Shown in pieces: positions 26,351-37,200 of a stretch of DNA of 64,000 nucleotides. Position numbers and translations under genes: made by a program. Where the stretch lies: NCBI RefSeq assembly GCF_005434945.1, contig NZ_SKCH01000017.1, forward strand, positions 18,540 through 82,539. The letters are read 5' to 3'. Below the pieces are notes generated by a model. That model saw nothing but the letters and a program-made list of their open reading frames with translations, had not been told where the DNA came from and did not search any database. The DNA is from Prescottella subtropica (GTDB taxonomy: Bacteria > Actinomycetota > Actinomycetes > Mycobacteriales > Mycobacteriaceae). Each line of letters begins with the position of its first letter. Position 1 is the first letter of the stretch.

Positions 26351-27097
26351 TCAGCGGGTCGGCGCCGGGTTCCGTTCCGCGAGTTCGTTGATCCGCCTGA
26401 GCAGGACGGCGGTCGCTTCCGCACGCCACGCATCGTTCTTCAAGCGAGAACGTACGGACACGCTCAAGCCGGCCTTCAAGCCGTCGGATCTGGTTATGGA
26501 CTTCGCGTCTCGGCTGGTCACCGACGCGCTGTCGACGCCTTCCGGGAGGTGTAACGTCCACCACCCACTGTTCCGCAGGGCCACCCACGGGTCGATCGGG
26601 TCCGGCGGCGAGTCCGCGACGGCGAACGGCGCCAGGTAGTCGGCCAATTCTTTGCGAACCTCCGAGAATGCCGCGGGTCCGGGTGACCGCCGGTCCCGGA
26701 CGACGGCCCACAGCAGTACGACGTACTTGTAGGCCGCGCTCCGACCGTTACCGGTGAACACTCGGGTGTTCGCTTCGAGTTCCCAGAGCAGTCCACCGCT
26801 CGCACCCTTGGCACCGTGGTCGACCACGAATCCTAACCTCGACAGGCATTCTGCGACGGTGGCGAGACCGCCCGAGAAGCCGGTGTTGTCGACGAAGTCA
26901 CCCGTTGCGTAGCCGTGTGCGACACCGACGATGGCCTTCGAGTCGTAGAATCGGCCTTCGTGCACCAGTCGATAGTTCTTCGCCTGCGCGAAGCCTCTCC
27001 GCTGTAGGAATGCCGCCCGGCCGAGGGTGTCGGACTCGGCGATGGCGTCGAGGACGGATCGGTGAGTCAGGGCAGAGAGGTCGGCCTTCGGGGTCAC
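26351..27097 (-). CDS. ScoMcrA-like protein: N-terminal head plus sulfur-binding-like domain, no nuclease
   Basis: A 248-residue protein. Residues about 10-90 resemble the N-terminal head of ScoMcrA-type enzymes (FLQRRGFAQAKNYRLVHEGR, YDSKAIVGVAHGYATG, FSGGLATVAECLSRLGF). Residues about 115-245 resemble their DNA phosphorothioate (sulfur)-binding domain (YKYVVLLWAVVRD, WVALRNSGWWTLHLP). The HNH nuclease domain of ScoMcrA-type restriction enzymes is absent. It could be a modified-DNA sensor that recruits the neighbouring helicases (inference). The GTG start at 27097 lacks a clear ribosome binding site, but TACAGT sits 7 nt upstream, consistent with a leaderless transcript. It is 98 bp beyond the drmB stop on the same strand. 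Confidence 0.65.
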   Translation of the reverse strand: MTPKADLSALTHRSVLDAIAESDTLGRAAFLQRRGFAQAKNYRLVHEGRFYDSKAIVGVAHGYATGDFVDNTGFSGGLATVAECLSRLGFVVDHGAKGASGGLLWELEANTRVFTGNGRSAAYKYVVLLWAVVRDRRSPGPAAFSEVRKELADYLAPFAVADSPPDPIDPWVALRNSGWWTLHLPEGVDSASVTSRDAKSITRSDGLKAGLSVSVRSRLKNDAWRAEATAVLLRRINELAERNPAPTR

Positions 27098-27195
27098 GAC
27101 AGGGACTGTAGCCGGCGATTCATCTCCACCGGCAATAGCCCCGCCCGCCGCAACTCACCTCCAGATCTGGGTACCAGAGGTGAGCTGCGCTGCGC

Positions 27196-29046
27196 TCACA
27201 TCCAGTTCGAAAAGTAGCCGGGCACTCCCTTCGCTTCGTCTCCGACCAACATCGCCCGGTCCAGGAAGCCGTTCATGTGCTCGCAGCTCGTTTCCGGAAG
27301 CAGCACGCATGCATGGCACGCTGCCATGTTCACGCTGCCGGCACCGCTGGCCTCCGTCTCCATGCACAGCGGATCGTTCGAGCACCACTCCGCCCGGGCC
27401 AGTGCGGACCGGAGCGTGCGGGCGAGCTTGTCCGGCTCGCCTTGTGCCACGATTCCGCCGAGGCTCCCTGCGGAGTCGCTGGTGGCCGTATAAATCAGCA
27501 TGCCCGCCATGCCACCGTCAACGTAGAGTCGCTCCCGTAGTGCTGACGCAGGGTAGCCGGCGTCAAGGCTCCACTCGTTGATCAGTGCATGGGCCAGCGT
27601 GTGCAGCAAGAGCAGCCTGGGGGTCACATGGGACTCCACGGTCTTGCCGTCCTTGCTCCGTCGAGTTACCCCACGGTCACGCAGCAGCGCGCTGTGATTC
27701 GCGCGCACCTTCTCCCCGCGTTCGATCACTGCAGGTTCCGACTCCCACTTTGCGAGTCGGTCCGCGTCGAGTCGAAGAAACACTCCCTCGCCACTGACTT
27801 CCATCGCCGGCAGCCACTCGGGATCGTCTTTGTTGCTGAGCTTCGCTTGTCGCTGGTCCGAGTCGGCTTCGGTCGGCGCCTCACCACGGACAAACGACGA
27901 CAGTACCCGGACCTCGCGCAGACGCTTGACCAACATGCTGTCTCGAAGTCCGAGTTCTCGGATCGGCGCCAGGTCGGCGTCCGGGGTTTCGCACACGAAC
28001 GGCTGCCACTCCGCGACGTGCACTTCGGGTCGACCTCGGACCAGTGCCTCGTATTCGTCTTGGCGAAGCTTGGAGCCGGCCTTCACCGTCGGGACGTCGC
28101 CCTCTTCCTGCGGCGACTCAGCCTCCTCGAACGCCTTTACGACGTCGATCACGTCTTCGACGGATGCCTTGAGTTTCGTCAGCAACCCGGCACGGTCCTT
28201 GAAGTAGAAGCGAACGTAATCCTCCGGCGCGCCGATCAGCTTGTGTTGTTCGACGAGTGCGTAGATTCCTTCACCCCACGGCGGGATCGACAGGGCACTG
28301 TTCATGATCGGATGCCATGCCGACGAGGATCCTCGTTGCATCGCGCGGGGCGGCTGATCGCAGAGCTCGGGCACTGCGCCCCTGAGCCATGGACGCTTAC
28401 CCTCGCACCGGATACCGAGGTCTTTCAATGCCTTCGAGCGGAATGCGCCCTCCATCGATACTTCGGGAACTCCGCAGTCGCACCGCACAACCACCGACCG
28501 CAGCGAGGCGGTGCTGCCGTCCGTATGCAGCGACAGATTTCCGCCACACTTACCGCCCTCCCGCTCGACGCCGCGGTGAACCCACTTCCAGAAGGGAAAG
28601 TCCTCGATATGCCCGTGATTGCAGGCCATGACGAACCGTGACGGCACCAAATCCTCGACACATTCGCCACACCGCGCCATGCCCTTGTCCGAGTTGAACT
28701 TGAAGAACAGCTGCAGCGCCTTACATTTCGGACACGAATAGAACTCAGGGAAACGGTGGACGACGACACCTCCGGTCCCGAGGTCTAGGTCCGGCGCCGG
28801 CGGTAGCCGGAACGCCTTGACACCCAGGATCTGCGCAAGGCGTCGTTCGTAGACCAACGGCGCCTCACCGATATCCCACGAGTCGATTCCCGCGACGATG
28901 AACGACTCGTTGTCGATCGCAATCATCGAACCCACCCCATAGGTGGTGACGAGTTGTGAGCGTCGTACGGCGCCAGGCTTGCGGGCCACGACCGGCGTCG
29001 GGGCCTCGATACCGCGCCGACGACGAGGGTTATTTCGGGGCGTCAT
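27196..29046 (-). CDS. drmB: DISARM protein DrmB (DUF1998 family)
   Basis: A 616-residue DrmB-like protein. The N-terminal block RRSQLVTTYGVGSMIAID is characteristic. Zinc-finger cysteines lie at about 104-135 (YSCPKCKALQLF, ARCGEC) and near RCDCGV. A DUF1998 C-terminal domain follows (LLLHTLAHALINEWSLDAGY, MLIYTATSDSAGSLGGIV, ACHACVLLPETSCEH). In DISARM, DrmB works with the helicase DrmA, and the complex binds DNA ends and unmethylated phage DNA (family knowledge). The start overlaps the drmA stop as ATGA. Length matches the family. Confidence 0.9.
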   Translation of the reverse strand: MTPRNNPRRRRGIEAPTPVVARKPGAVRRSQLVTTYGVGSMIAIDNESFIVAGIDSWDIGEAPLVYERRLAQILGVKAFRLPPAPDLDLGTGGVVVHRFPEFYSCPKCKALQLFFKFNSDKGMARCGECVEDLVPSRFVMACNHGHIEDFPFWKWVHRGVEREGGKCGGNLSLHTDGSTASLRSVVVRCDCGVPEVSMEGAFRSKALKDLGIRCEGKRPWLRGAVPELCDQPPRAMQRGSSSAWHPIMNSALSIPPWGEGIYALVEQHKLIGAPEDYVRFYFKDRAGLLTKLKASVEDVIDVVKAFEEAESPQEEGDVPTVKAGSKLRQDEYEALVRGRPEVHVAEWQPFVCETPDADLAPIRELGLRDSMLVKRLREVRVLSSFVRGEAPTEADSDQRQAKLSNKDDPEWLPAMEVSGEGVFLRLDADRLAKWESEPAVIERGEKVRANHSALLRDRGVTRRSKDGKTVESHVTPRLLLLHTLAHALINEWSLDAGYPASALRERLYVDGGMAGMLIYTATSDSAGSLGGIVAQGEPDKLARTLRSALARAEWCSNDPLCMETEASGAGSVNMAACHACVLLPETSCEHMNGFLDRAMLVGDEAKGVPGYFSNWM

Positions 29047-32000
29047 CGGGCAACTCCTGACCGGTTGTTCTGCAAGAACAGGGTTGATTCGGCATCGACG
29101 TCACGGAGGCTCCACAGGGTTGCCCATCCGGTCGCGTCCTCGGACTCATCGTCGAATCCGATCAGCAGCGAGCGTCGGTTCGATCCGCGTTTCGTGGCGT
29201 AGCAGAGATCGGGGTAGTCGTCCGCCTCCGCAACCCACTCGTCGACGAAATCGCGACAGTGCGCCTCGGTGGCCGCTAGTTCCTGCTTGCCGGCGCCCTG
29301 GACGCGGTCGAGAATCATCGGAATGATCGTAGACCTGATCTCGTCGACGAAATCGTCGATCCGCCCTGCGGCATCGTTGTCCACTGCTGCGGGAATCAAC
29401 AGGCGGGTCAACGCGACGATCACCGCGTGCAGGCCGCGGTCTCGTGCGCGTGCCGAAAACGGTGTGACGCTGGTCGATTCCACCTCACGGTAGAGCGCAG
29501 AATGGAAGCTGGGAAACTTCTCGTAATGCGAGCGATCCCGCGAGCGCGCCGAGTTGAACATGACTGCAACAAGTCCCGGATGACGGCGGCCGACACGGCT
29601 GGTGGCCTGGATGTACTCGGCCGTGGTCTGCGGCTGCCCCATAACAGCCATCAGCCCGAGTCGGTCGATGTCGACGCCCACCGAGATCATATTCGTGGCC
29701 AGGAGCACGTCGAGCGTCTCCGAGTCCGGGAGAGCGATGTCGAGTTGCTTGAGGCGGGTCGGGATCTGGCTCGAGTCGGCGCGGCTGCTGAGTTCGACAA
29801 GCGCGGTTGCCGAACGGACACCGGTTGAGTTGGCCTTACCGAGGAGTTCGAGTCGATCCTGCACGTCGTCGAGAACCTGCAGTTCGGCTGCGGAGAGCAG
29901 TCGGAGGCTGTTGAAGTAGCCGACCAGAGTCCAGTACGCGTCCAGCACCGCGGGGTCCGCCTCATCGAGGTTGACCTGGGCGGCGTTGAGCAGAGCCGCA
30001 TAGGTGCGGACGAGAAGTGTCGCCTGACTGCCGTTGGGAGTGAACAGTCCGACATACCTGCGTGACGCCTTGTCCTCTCGGGGCGTCTCGACTGCGAACC
30101 AGGAGTCACGGGAGTCAAGGCCCGCCGGCGGGAACTGAGCCACCTCCCGGTCGAAGAGTGCACCGACCTGGTCCGACGCTCGGCGGATCGTCGCGGTGGA
30201 CGCAATTACCTTGGGCTGATTCGACAGCATGTCGATCGCGGTCTCGTACAGGCCTGTGAGGGTTCCGAGCGGGCCCGAGATCAGATGCAGCTCGTCCTGG
30301 ACGATCAGCTCCGGCGGAGCAACGCCTGCCAGGTCGCGATTGAAGAGCGCTCCGGTTGCCGGGCGCCATGGCATCGAGGCGAACTTGTCGACGGTTGCGA
30401 TGACGAGTGTCGGGTGCGCGTCGTAGACGGCCTCGTCTACGAGGTGAACTGGAATTCCGTTGCCAGAGTGGAAGTCGCAGTTGACATTCGGACAAGTCAC
30501 GAACATCCGACTCAGCTCGGGTCGAACCGTGTAGTTGGTCGCGTCGAGTGGGTCGCCGCACCACGGGCACCCCTTCAGCTGGACGGGGTTCTCGCGTTGC
30601 AGCGACTTCTGTGGGTTGTTCCGCAGCTCGTCGAGCCTGACCTCTGCTGCGGCGAGCAGGTTCGGCGTCGCCGACTTCCCCACCCACATACCGATCGAGA
30701 CAGGTACGTCGCCGAGATCGCCGCGCTCCGAACGGATCTTCTCCATCGCACAGATCAAGACCGTCGCCCGCTCGAACTGCTGGAGTGTCAGGAGCCGGAG
30801 CGTGTAACGCATCAACACGGTGACACCGGAGCCCTCGTCGCCCCCGCGGAGACGCCGAAGGAAAACCGTGAAAGCGATCAGTCCGAGGTACGCCTCGGTC
30901 TTTCCACCACCGGTCGGGAACCACAGCAGGTCTGCGGTCTTCCGATCCTTGTGTTCGGGGTCCACGATTCCCTCGAGACACAGCAGCATGAACGCGATCT
31001 GGAACGGCCGCCAGCGTCCGCTGGTCGTATCGACGTCTCCGGTACGTCCGCCCTTGATCCACGCGCTGCGCGCACGTTGACGAGCCATCGCCTCGTTCGC
31101 GAGCTGGAAAGCGTCGAAGATCTCCGGTCGGCCGGTGTCGGCGAGAAGTGCCACACCGCGACGCATTCGGGCGAGCGATTCGCCACAGAGCTGGATCTGC
31201 TCGTCCGCTACCTTCTTGTAATCGCTGTCCGCGAGTGAGGTCGCATCCTCTCGGCGTTCCGCGATCCACGCCTCGTAACCGTCGAGCAGTCGCGTGAGCG
31301 TGTCGACCACTTCGTCCCGGCTACCACCGGCAATGCCTGCCATACCGAGCGCCCGGTCGTCGATATCCGGATTCGAGTCGGTCAGCAGGACATCATGAGT
31401 CGGCATGAAATCGGTCCGAACGGAGCCGACCGCTGCTCGAACCGGCAATGCCTCCCGCACTGCCGGAGGATTCCATTCCCAGGCCACCGAACAACCGTGG
31501 CCAACCGCGAAGGACGGGGCATGCCGATGCAGAAGTCGGCTCAGGGCCTGTTCGTCGTCGACGGCGTCAGCTCCGGCGTCGCGCTCGACGAACGGCGCGG
31601 TCCCGTCCGGCCCTGTCACGACGATCTCCGGCTGGAAGAAGCAGGATGCGTCCTGCAAGTCGAATTCACCGGTACGGAGGGTGTTCACGATAGTGACCGT
31701 GACGGTAACGACGCCGGCGCGGTCCGCGACGCGGACCAATGTCCGTAGTTCCAGTCCTGGACACAGCGTCACCGGCGGCTGCATCCCCGGAGCCCCGATA
31801 TCGATCGATACCGGTTCGCATTCCATGGGGGCGCGCCGCCAGCGTTCCCGCTGCTGTCCTGTAGCCCGGGCTTCGCTGCGCGTAGGTTCGACCGGTAGCC
31901 CGTTCTCGTCCTCGGGTGCGTACTGCGCAGCACGTACAACAATCTGGACGGTGGTCGTGACGTCCGACGCCACGCCGAAGGTCAGGCCCATAGACGACGG

Positions 32001-32288
32001 CTTCCGCCGATTGGTAAGTGCAACACCGAGGTCGGATTCACCCTGCTCCCCGTCGTCACCACGAACGATGTCCGGTGTTGCGTCGTCGCCACGCTCGTCG
32101 GCATCGGTCAGAACCGGAACGTCCTCACCGACGTGAGGAAAGAGCACACCCACCAGGTAGGCCGTGACAGGCGCATCGTTGGCAAGCACCTCGTACGGTC
32201 CGTCCTGCGGGCCGAGGAGGTCGGCCCGCAATGCGTTTCTGATCTCGGATCGCAGCGCATAGTGTGCGCTGTGGTCGGTCCTGGTCAC
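29043..32288 (-). CDS. drmA: DISARM helicase DrmA
   Basis: A 1081-residue SF2-type helicase. Walker A is FPTGGGKTEAYLG (about residue 460) and the DEAD-box equivalent is QDELHLISG (about residue 664). Conserved motif Ib/II flanks are RYTLRLLTLQQFERA and STATIRRASDQV, and the C-terminal RecA lobe carries NMISVGVDIDRLGLM and YIQATSRVGRRHPGLV. This pattern is DrmA, the DISARM ATPase that loads on single-stranded or modified DNA with DrmB. The GTG at 32288 overlaps the upstream UvrD stop as GTGA, and the end overlaps drmB, giving a tight operon. Confidence 0.9.
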   Translation of the reverse strand: MTRTDHSAHYALRSEIRNALRADLLGPQDGPYEVLANDAPVTAYLVGVLFPHVGEDVPVLTDADERGDDATPDIVRGDDGEQGESDLGVALTNRRKPSSMGLTFGVASDVTTTVQIVVRAAQYAPEDENGLPVEPTRSEARATGQQRERWRRAPMECEPVSIDIGAPGMQPPVTLCPGLELRTLVRVADRAGVVTVTVTIVNTLRTGEFDLQDASCFFQPEIVVTGPDGTAPFVERDAGADAVDDEQALSRLLHRHAPSFAVGHGCSVAWEWNPPAVREALPVRAAVGSVRTDFMPTHDVLLTDSNPDIDDRALGMAGIAGGSRDEVVDTLTRLLDGYEAWIAERREDATSLADSDYKKVADEQIQLCGESLARMRRGVALLADTGRPEIFDAFQLANEAMARQRARSAWIKGGRTGDVDTTSGRWRPFQIAFMLLCLEGIVDPEHKDRKTADLLWFPTGGGKTEAYLGLIAFTVFLRRLRGGDEGSGVTVLMRYTLRLLTLQQFERATVLICAMEKIRSERGDLGDVPVSIGMWVGKSATPNLLAAAEVRLDELRNNPQKSLQRENPVQLKGCPWCGDPLDATNYTVRPELSRMFVTCPNVNCDFHSGNGIPVHLVDEAVYDAHPTLVIATVDKFASMPWRPATGALFNRDLAGVAPPELIVQDELHLISGPLGTLTGLYETAIDMLSNQPKVIASTATIRRASDQVGALFDREVAQFPPAGLDSRDSWFAVETPREDKASRRYVGLFTPNGSQATLLVRTYAALLNAAQVNLDEADPAVLDAYWTLVGYFNSLRLLSAAELQVLDDVQDRLELLGKANSTGVRSATALVELSSRADSSQIPTRLKQLDIALPDSETLDVLLATNMISVGVDIDRLGLMAVMGQPQTTAEYIQATSRVGRRHPGLVAVMFNSARSRDRSHYEKFPSFHSALYREVESTSVTPFSARARDRGLHAVIVALTRLLIPAAVDNDAAGRIDDFVDEIRSTIIPMILDRVQGAGKQELAATEAHCRDFVDEWVAEADDYPDLCYATKRGSNRRSLLIGFDDESEDATGWATLWSLRDVDAESTLFLQNNRSGVAR

Positions 32289-34201
32289 GCGGTGGTACCG
32301 CCTTCCTCAGTAGTGTCGCTCCACACGAATCGTCCCAATCCGCACAGGCGCGGTGCGATCCATACTCCTCGGTCGCCGAGGCCGCTTCGTTCGGCCACGG
32401 CCTGCGAGCCGGCCACGGTCTCCACAAGATCGACGCGCAGGCCTGTGATCCGCTGGGGCCAGCGATTCACTTCCTTACCGCGGCTGGTCTTGAGGAGGCG
32501 CCAGAGGTCGCCGCGGAACCGGGCCGACATCTCACCGATCGGGCGACCATCGTGGAAGATGCCGTACGGCGGGGTCTCAACGTCGGACAGCGGTAGATCA
32601 TGTGTTCGCCGAAGGTCCACCGCGTCGTCAAACCGGACACTTTCCCGCAGGTACCGCTGTGTATCGACCGGGTCTATGACCGGCTCACGCACCCCGCCCG
32701 GGGCTTCGTGGCACACGTCGAACTCTGCAGCCTCGATACCGTTGCGCATCCACCGTTCACGTCCTCCCAGGTACCAACGGTTGACGGGCATCGACGTGCG
32801 GGTCGCCTTCCTCAGCGTCCACGGCTTCTCGATCTCGATCCGGTACAGGTCGTCCCGCGGTCGGGTCATCGCAACGTAGAGCAGACGTGCTTCGGCCGGA
32901 GGATCTGCCTCTCTCACTGCCGAACTCGACAGAGGCTCCGGTTCTGCAATGAACACCCGGTCGAATTCGAGTCCCTTCGCGCGGTGCACTGTCGACAAGG
33001 TGAGGGGATGAGCATCGACGGCGGTCACCTCGTCGGGCACGCGCCCCTCGGCAACTGCTCGCCGAAGCGCATCGAGATCGAGTCGATTGCCGGGGCTCTG
33101 CGCGACACGACGCAGCGAACGCCAGATCCGTGTCGGCTCGCCCGTCACGTCCGGCAACCCGCCAGCGATCTCGAGAAAACGCTCCTCAGTGATGGTCGCG
33201 GAACTACTCGACAGCAACAGATCGGCGATCCATGCCGGCACCGGTCGGGTTCGGGGAGAACGCTGGATGCGGTGCCGCACACCATGATCGTTCAGCTTCT
33301 CGGAGAGAGACAGGACCTGTCCGTTGTCGCGACACAGGACCGCGGTCGTGACTACCGATAGCCGTAGTGATTCCTGAAAGAGCGGATCACTGACGTCCCC
33401 GAAACCAGGCGCATCCTCAAGCAGTGCACGTAGTGCGTCGTGGATTCGCGATGCTGCATCGTTCGCGGCCGCAGAATCGGTCGGCAGGTTCTGCAGTTCC
33501 ACACCGAACGGGAGTGCGACCCTCGCTTCGGGCGTGCGGGCCCGGAAGTTGTCATCGAGGGTGATCTCGACAAGATCGTCCGCATAGGAAGCGCGGACCC
33601 AGTCGAAGAACCGGTTCGTCTCCGCTGCACGCTCTTCCACGTCTTCCACCTGGAATCCGTAGATGGACTGTGCGGCATCGCCCACCACGGTGAAACCGCA
33701 GTTGTCGGCGAAGCGGTCCAGCAGGGCCTCTACCATCTCGCGTCGCACACCGACGAGGTCCTGAACCTCGTCGATCACTACGTGCGCCGGTGGGCCCTGT
33801 TCGAACGACTCGACCACGCCGGCGTCGATGGCATCGATGGCCATCTCGATCCGCTGGTCGAAGCTCGCCCCTGCCAGGTCGTCACGTTCGGGATCCATCT
33901 GCCGCAGCAGCGCCAGTGCCCATCCGTCGAAGGTCTGGGCCCGTACCCGACGCGCAGACACGGCCAGCCGGTCGACACGGTTGCGGAGTTCACGTACCGC
34001 GGCACGCGAGAAACTGAGCACCAGGATCTCTGACGCGTCGAGTTCCTCGGCCGATGTGAGGTACTCGAGCCGGTAGGTGAGCGTGGTGGTCTTTCCCGCG
34101 CCGGCACCCGCTGTCACCAGGGTCCTTGCATCCCAAGGCTGTTCGACGACACTCTGCTGACTCGGTGTGAGGGCCAGGTCGCTTCCCATGGGGATCGTCA
34201 T
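32285..34201 (-). CDS. UvrD/REP-type superfamily 1 helicase
   Basis: A 638-residue SF1A helicase. Motif I is TAGAGAGKTTTLTYR (about residue 30), motif Ia FSRAAVRELRNRV, motif II VVIDEVQDLVG, motif III VVGDAAQSIYGF, motif V STVHRAKGLEFDRVF and motif VI LLYVAMTRPRDDLY. It is shorter than PcrA/UvrD and has an extra C-terminal domain of about 150 residues I cannot assign. The start at 34201 makes an ATGA overlap with the upstream gene; a start at 34219 is possible. UvrD-like helicases occur in several defence systems (GajB of Gabija), but no GajA-like partner is adjacent. The operon suggests it acts with the GHKL-helicase and DrmAB. Confidence 0.9.
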   Translation of the reverse strand: MTIPMGSDLALTPSQQSVVEQPWDARTLVTAGAGAGKTTTLTYRLEYLTSAEELDASEILVLSFSRAAVRELRNRVDRLAVSARRVRAQTFDGWALALLRQMDPERDDLAGASFDQRIEMAIDAIDAGVVESFEQGPPAHVVIDEVQDLVGVRREMVEALLDRFADNCGFTVVGDAAQSIYGFQVEDVEERAAETNRFFDWVRASYADDLVEITLDDNFRARTPEARVALPFGVELQNLPTDSAAANDAASRIHDALRALLEDAPGFGDVSDPLFQESLRLSVVTTAVLCRDNGQVLSLSEKLNDHGVRHRIQRSPRTRPVPAWIADLLLSSSSATITEERFLEIAGGLPDVTGEPTRIWRSLRRVAQSPGNRLDLDALRRAVAEGRVPDEVTAVDAHPLTLSTVHRAKGLEFDRVFIAEPEPLSSSAVREADPPAEARLLYVAMTRPRDDLYRIEIEKPWTLRKATRTSMPVNRWYLGGRERWMRNGIEAAEFDVCHEAPGGVREPVIDPVDTQRYLRESVRFDDAVDLRRTHDLPLSDVETPPYGIFHDGRPIGEMSARFRGDLWRLLKTSRGKEVNRWPQRITGLRVDLVETVAGSQAVAERSGLGDRGVWIAPRLCGLGRFVWSDTTEEGGTTA

Positions 34202-37200
34202 CGCTTGTCCTTCTGCCACAGGTATTCGAACTCGGTGAACGCAAGACTGTTGTCGAAGTTCGTGATGTTGTCCCGAACATCGAGGATGAGGCAGCTGTCC
34301 TTACCGCCGTTCTTGACGCCACGCAACCCTCGGCCGACCATCTGCTGGTAGACGTTCGCGCTGTAGACGGGTCGCGCGATCAGGACGGCGCGGGTCGCCG
34401 GCGCGTCGAATCCCTGCGACAGCACACCGTAGTTCGTGATGACACGGATATCACCCCTGCGAAAGGCGTCGATGCGCTGACGGCGGTCACCGGGTGGTGT
34501 CGCCGAATCGATCGCGACCGAGCGGATCCCGCGGTCCCCGAGTTTGGCCGCCAACAGTTTGGCGTGATCGACCGAGGTCGCGAACACCAGGACCGGCCAG
34601 TCGGACGGGAGGGCCGCGATCTCCTCGATCAGCACCTTGTTGCGGTTGTCGTCTTCCGCGAGACGCCGTTCGGCACTCTTCGGCAGGAAGCCGTTCAGCT
34701 TCTCGACCTCGGCAAGTTCGTGCTTCTGCAGCTCCATATCGGCACCTGCGAGTTCGCGATGTTCGACGGTCGAGAGGATTCCCAGTTCCTGCAGTCGGGT
34801 GATCGGCGCGTTTCCGAGGACGCCGTCGTCTAGACGGTGGTCTCCGAAGCGCTGTACCAGGCGGCGGGTCAGGTCTGCGTCGTTGCGGAACGGGGTGGCT
34901 GTCAGACCGACCAGGTGCCGCGATGTGATCCGATGGGTCATACCCATCGACTCGAAGATCTGGGTGTACTGCTTGGCGATGGCGACGTGCGCCTCGTCGA
35001 CGATCACCAGCGACGCTTCACGAAGCCACGCGTAGTCGTCATCGTCGAGACACGATCGCAGCTTCGCGTCGGTGGCCACCACGAGATGCGGGCGTCCGGT
35101 GACGGGGGTCGCGGAGTTGTTTGTCCACAAGCGGTCGATGACGAGCTCATGATCCGCACCGACCTTCTCCCACACGAACTTCCACGATTGCACTGCCTGC
35201 TCGCAGAGTTCGGTGGTCTGTGCAATCCAGAGCACCGGTCCAGCCGGCGTTCCCGACCCGCGAATCCAACGGATCACTCCCTCCGCCGCTACACGCGTCT
35301 TCCCGGCACCGGTGGGAAGACTGAGCATCGCCCGCCGCGGCCTGGGGCTACACAGCAGCTCGACGAAGCGGCTCGCGATCCGCTCCTGGTACGGATGCAG
35401 AGACGGGAAGTCAGTCGGCCCCGACGCAACCTCCCGTTCCGGAGGCGCAGGAATCCGAGTACCGGCGAAGGAATCGGGGAACCGCAGGTCGGCAACGAAG
35501 CGCAAAGCTGCCGAGCCACCGTCGAATCGTGCCGGCGCCTCGGGGAATCGCGCCCTGATCTCGCTGGCATACGTCTTCAACACCCCATCGTCGTTGGCGT
35601 TGTAGGCCAACTCGGAGAGCCGTGACGCGTCCGGTTCCTGTCCGGTCTCGTGGAGTTCGCTTTCCACGAGACCCGCCGGCAAGCCCTGCCGAAGCTCGTC
35701 TTCTCCGAGCATGAGCGCCAACTTCTCCGGAATCGAAGACGCCGACCGGATCTTCTGCACCTTCGCCTTGAAGGCCTGATCCTCGAGACGCCGCCGGTAG
35801 GCGTCGAGAACGCTCCGGCATCCGTCAGCGCCAAGCCCGAACCCGAACTCTCGGTCAGCAAGGATCAACGCTTGCTCATCGGTGACACTCACCGGAACGA
35901 ATACGGTGTTCTCCTCACGCGCACTCTCCAGCGGTGTCAGCCGGGTACCGTTCGGGGTTCGCACCACTTCCTCGAGCTCGCTACACCGCTGCAGAACGAG
36001 CCCGTTGAGCGGTGCTGTACCGAGCCTGACCCGAAGCGCCGGATACGCATCGGCGATCGCCATCGCGGATCCTGCCGGCACGGTTCTCACTTGCTTCTCG
36101 ATGACGTCGTCAATTGTGGACATCCCCCACTCGTCGATCATGACGTCGATCTCCGCAGCATCCTGCGGATTGTCGACGAGGATCGCCGGATGGTTCTCGC
36201 GGATCAGTTCGTCGTACTCAGTACGGGACTTCGCGACGGCGATCTCGCTGTCCTGCCGCAGCTCCCAGATGTCTCCGACGCGGCACCGGACGGTCTCTTC
36301 TTCCACGACCAGGTCGTAGGCCACCCGAATGAGCAACGCATAGGTTCGACCGACGAACGCATCGTCCGTGCTCTTCTTCAGTGCCTCGAGCAGAGCAACC
36401 CACCGTGACGAAGCGACCTCGTCGACACTCGACGGCAGCTTCAGCTTCTGTGCCTTCACTGCGCTGATCTCGGCAACCGGCAGCACTTCTGCATACTCGC
36501 GGAGCTGAGGTCCGACCGCCTCGTCGAGCGTGCGAAGCCCCAGCGATGTTCGCACGACGCCATGGGTGCGCAGGAGCCACCGGATCGGAGAGATGATCTG
36601 CGCGCGCGTGTTCGCGGACTTACCGATCTGCCGTGTCCAGTTCTCGACGAGACCGTCCTCCGGAAGCACGGCGAGGAAGGCCGCGCGGCCTTCTTCCGAC
36701 AGCTGTTTGAACAGATGCAGTGGGCCGGCCATCACACCGCCGTCCAGTTGGACAGTCCCCGGGTTGACACGTCGATCGGTCGCCGCCAGTCCCGAGCAGT
36801 ACTGGTCGTACATCGCCCGATGGTAGGCCTCGAACCATCCGTCCTGGTCGGGCTTGTAGGACGAATCGGGGCGGTCGGAAACCCCGAAGCTCCGCAGGAT
36901 CGATCGATCGTTGGCATGGAAGGCCATGTCGACGGTGACATGACCGTCACGGGAACCGTCGGCCGGCACCACCGGGCCCGGCAGCATGGCGGATTTGAGT
37001 GGAACGAACTTGCCCGCAACCGTCCTGACGTGCAACGTCGTGGCTAGGTTCGGGATACGCGTCCGGATCGCACTCGACTGGATCGACCCTCCTGCACTGT
37101 TGAGCAATTCCCAGAATCGCATCCAGGATTGATCCGTGTATCCCTCGAAACCCTGGTCCAGGACGCTGTGGAACCGCCCTTCGGTGTCGGATTCCCGGAT

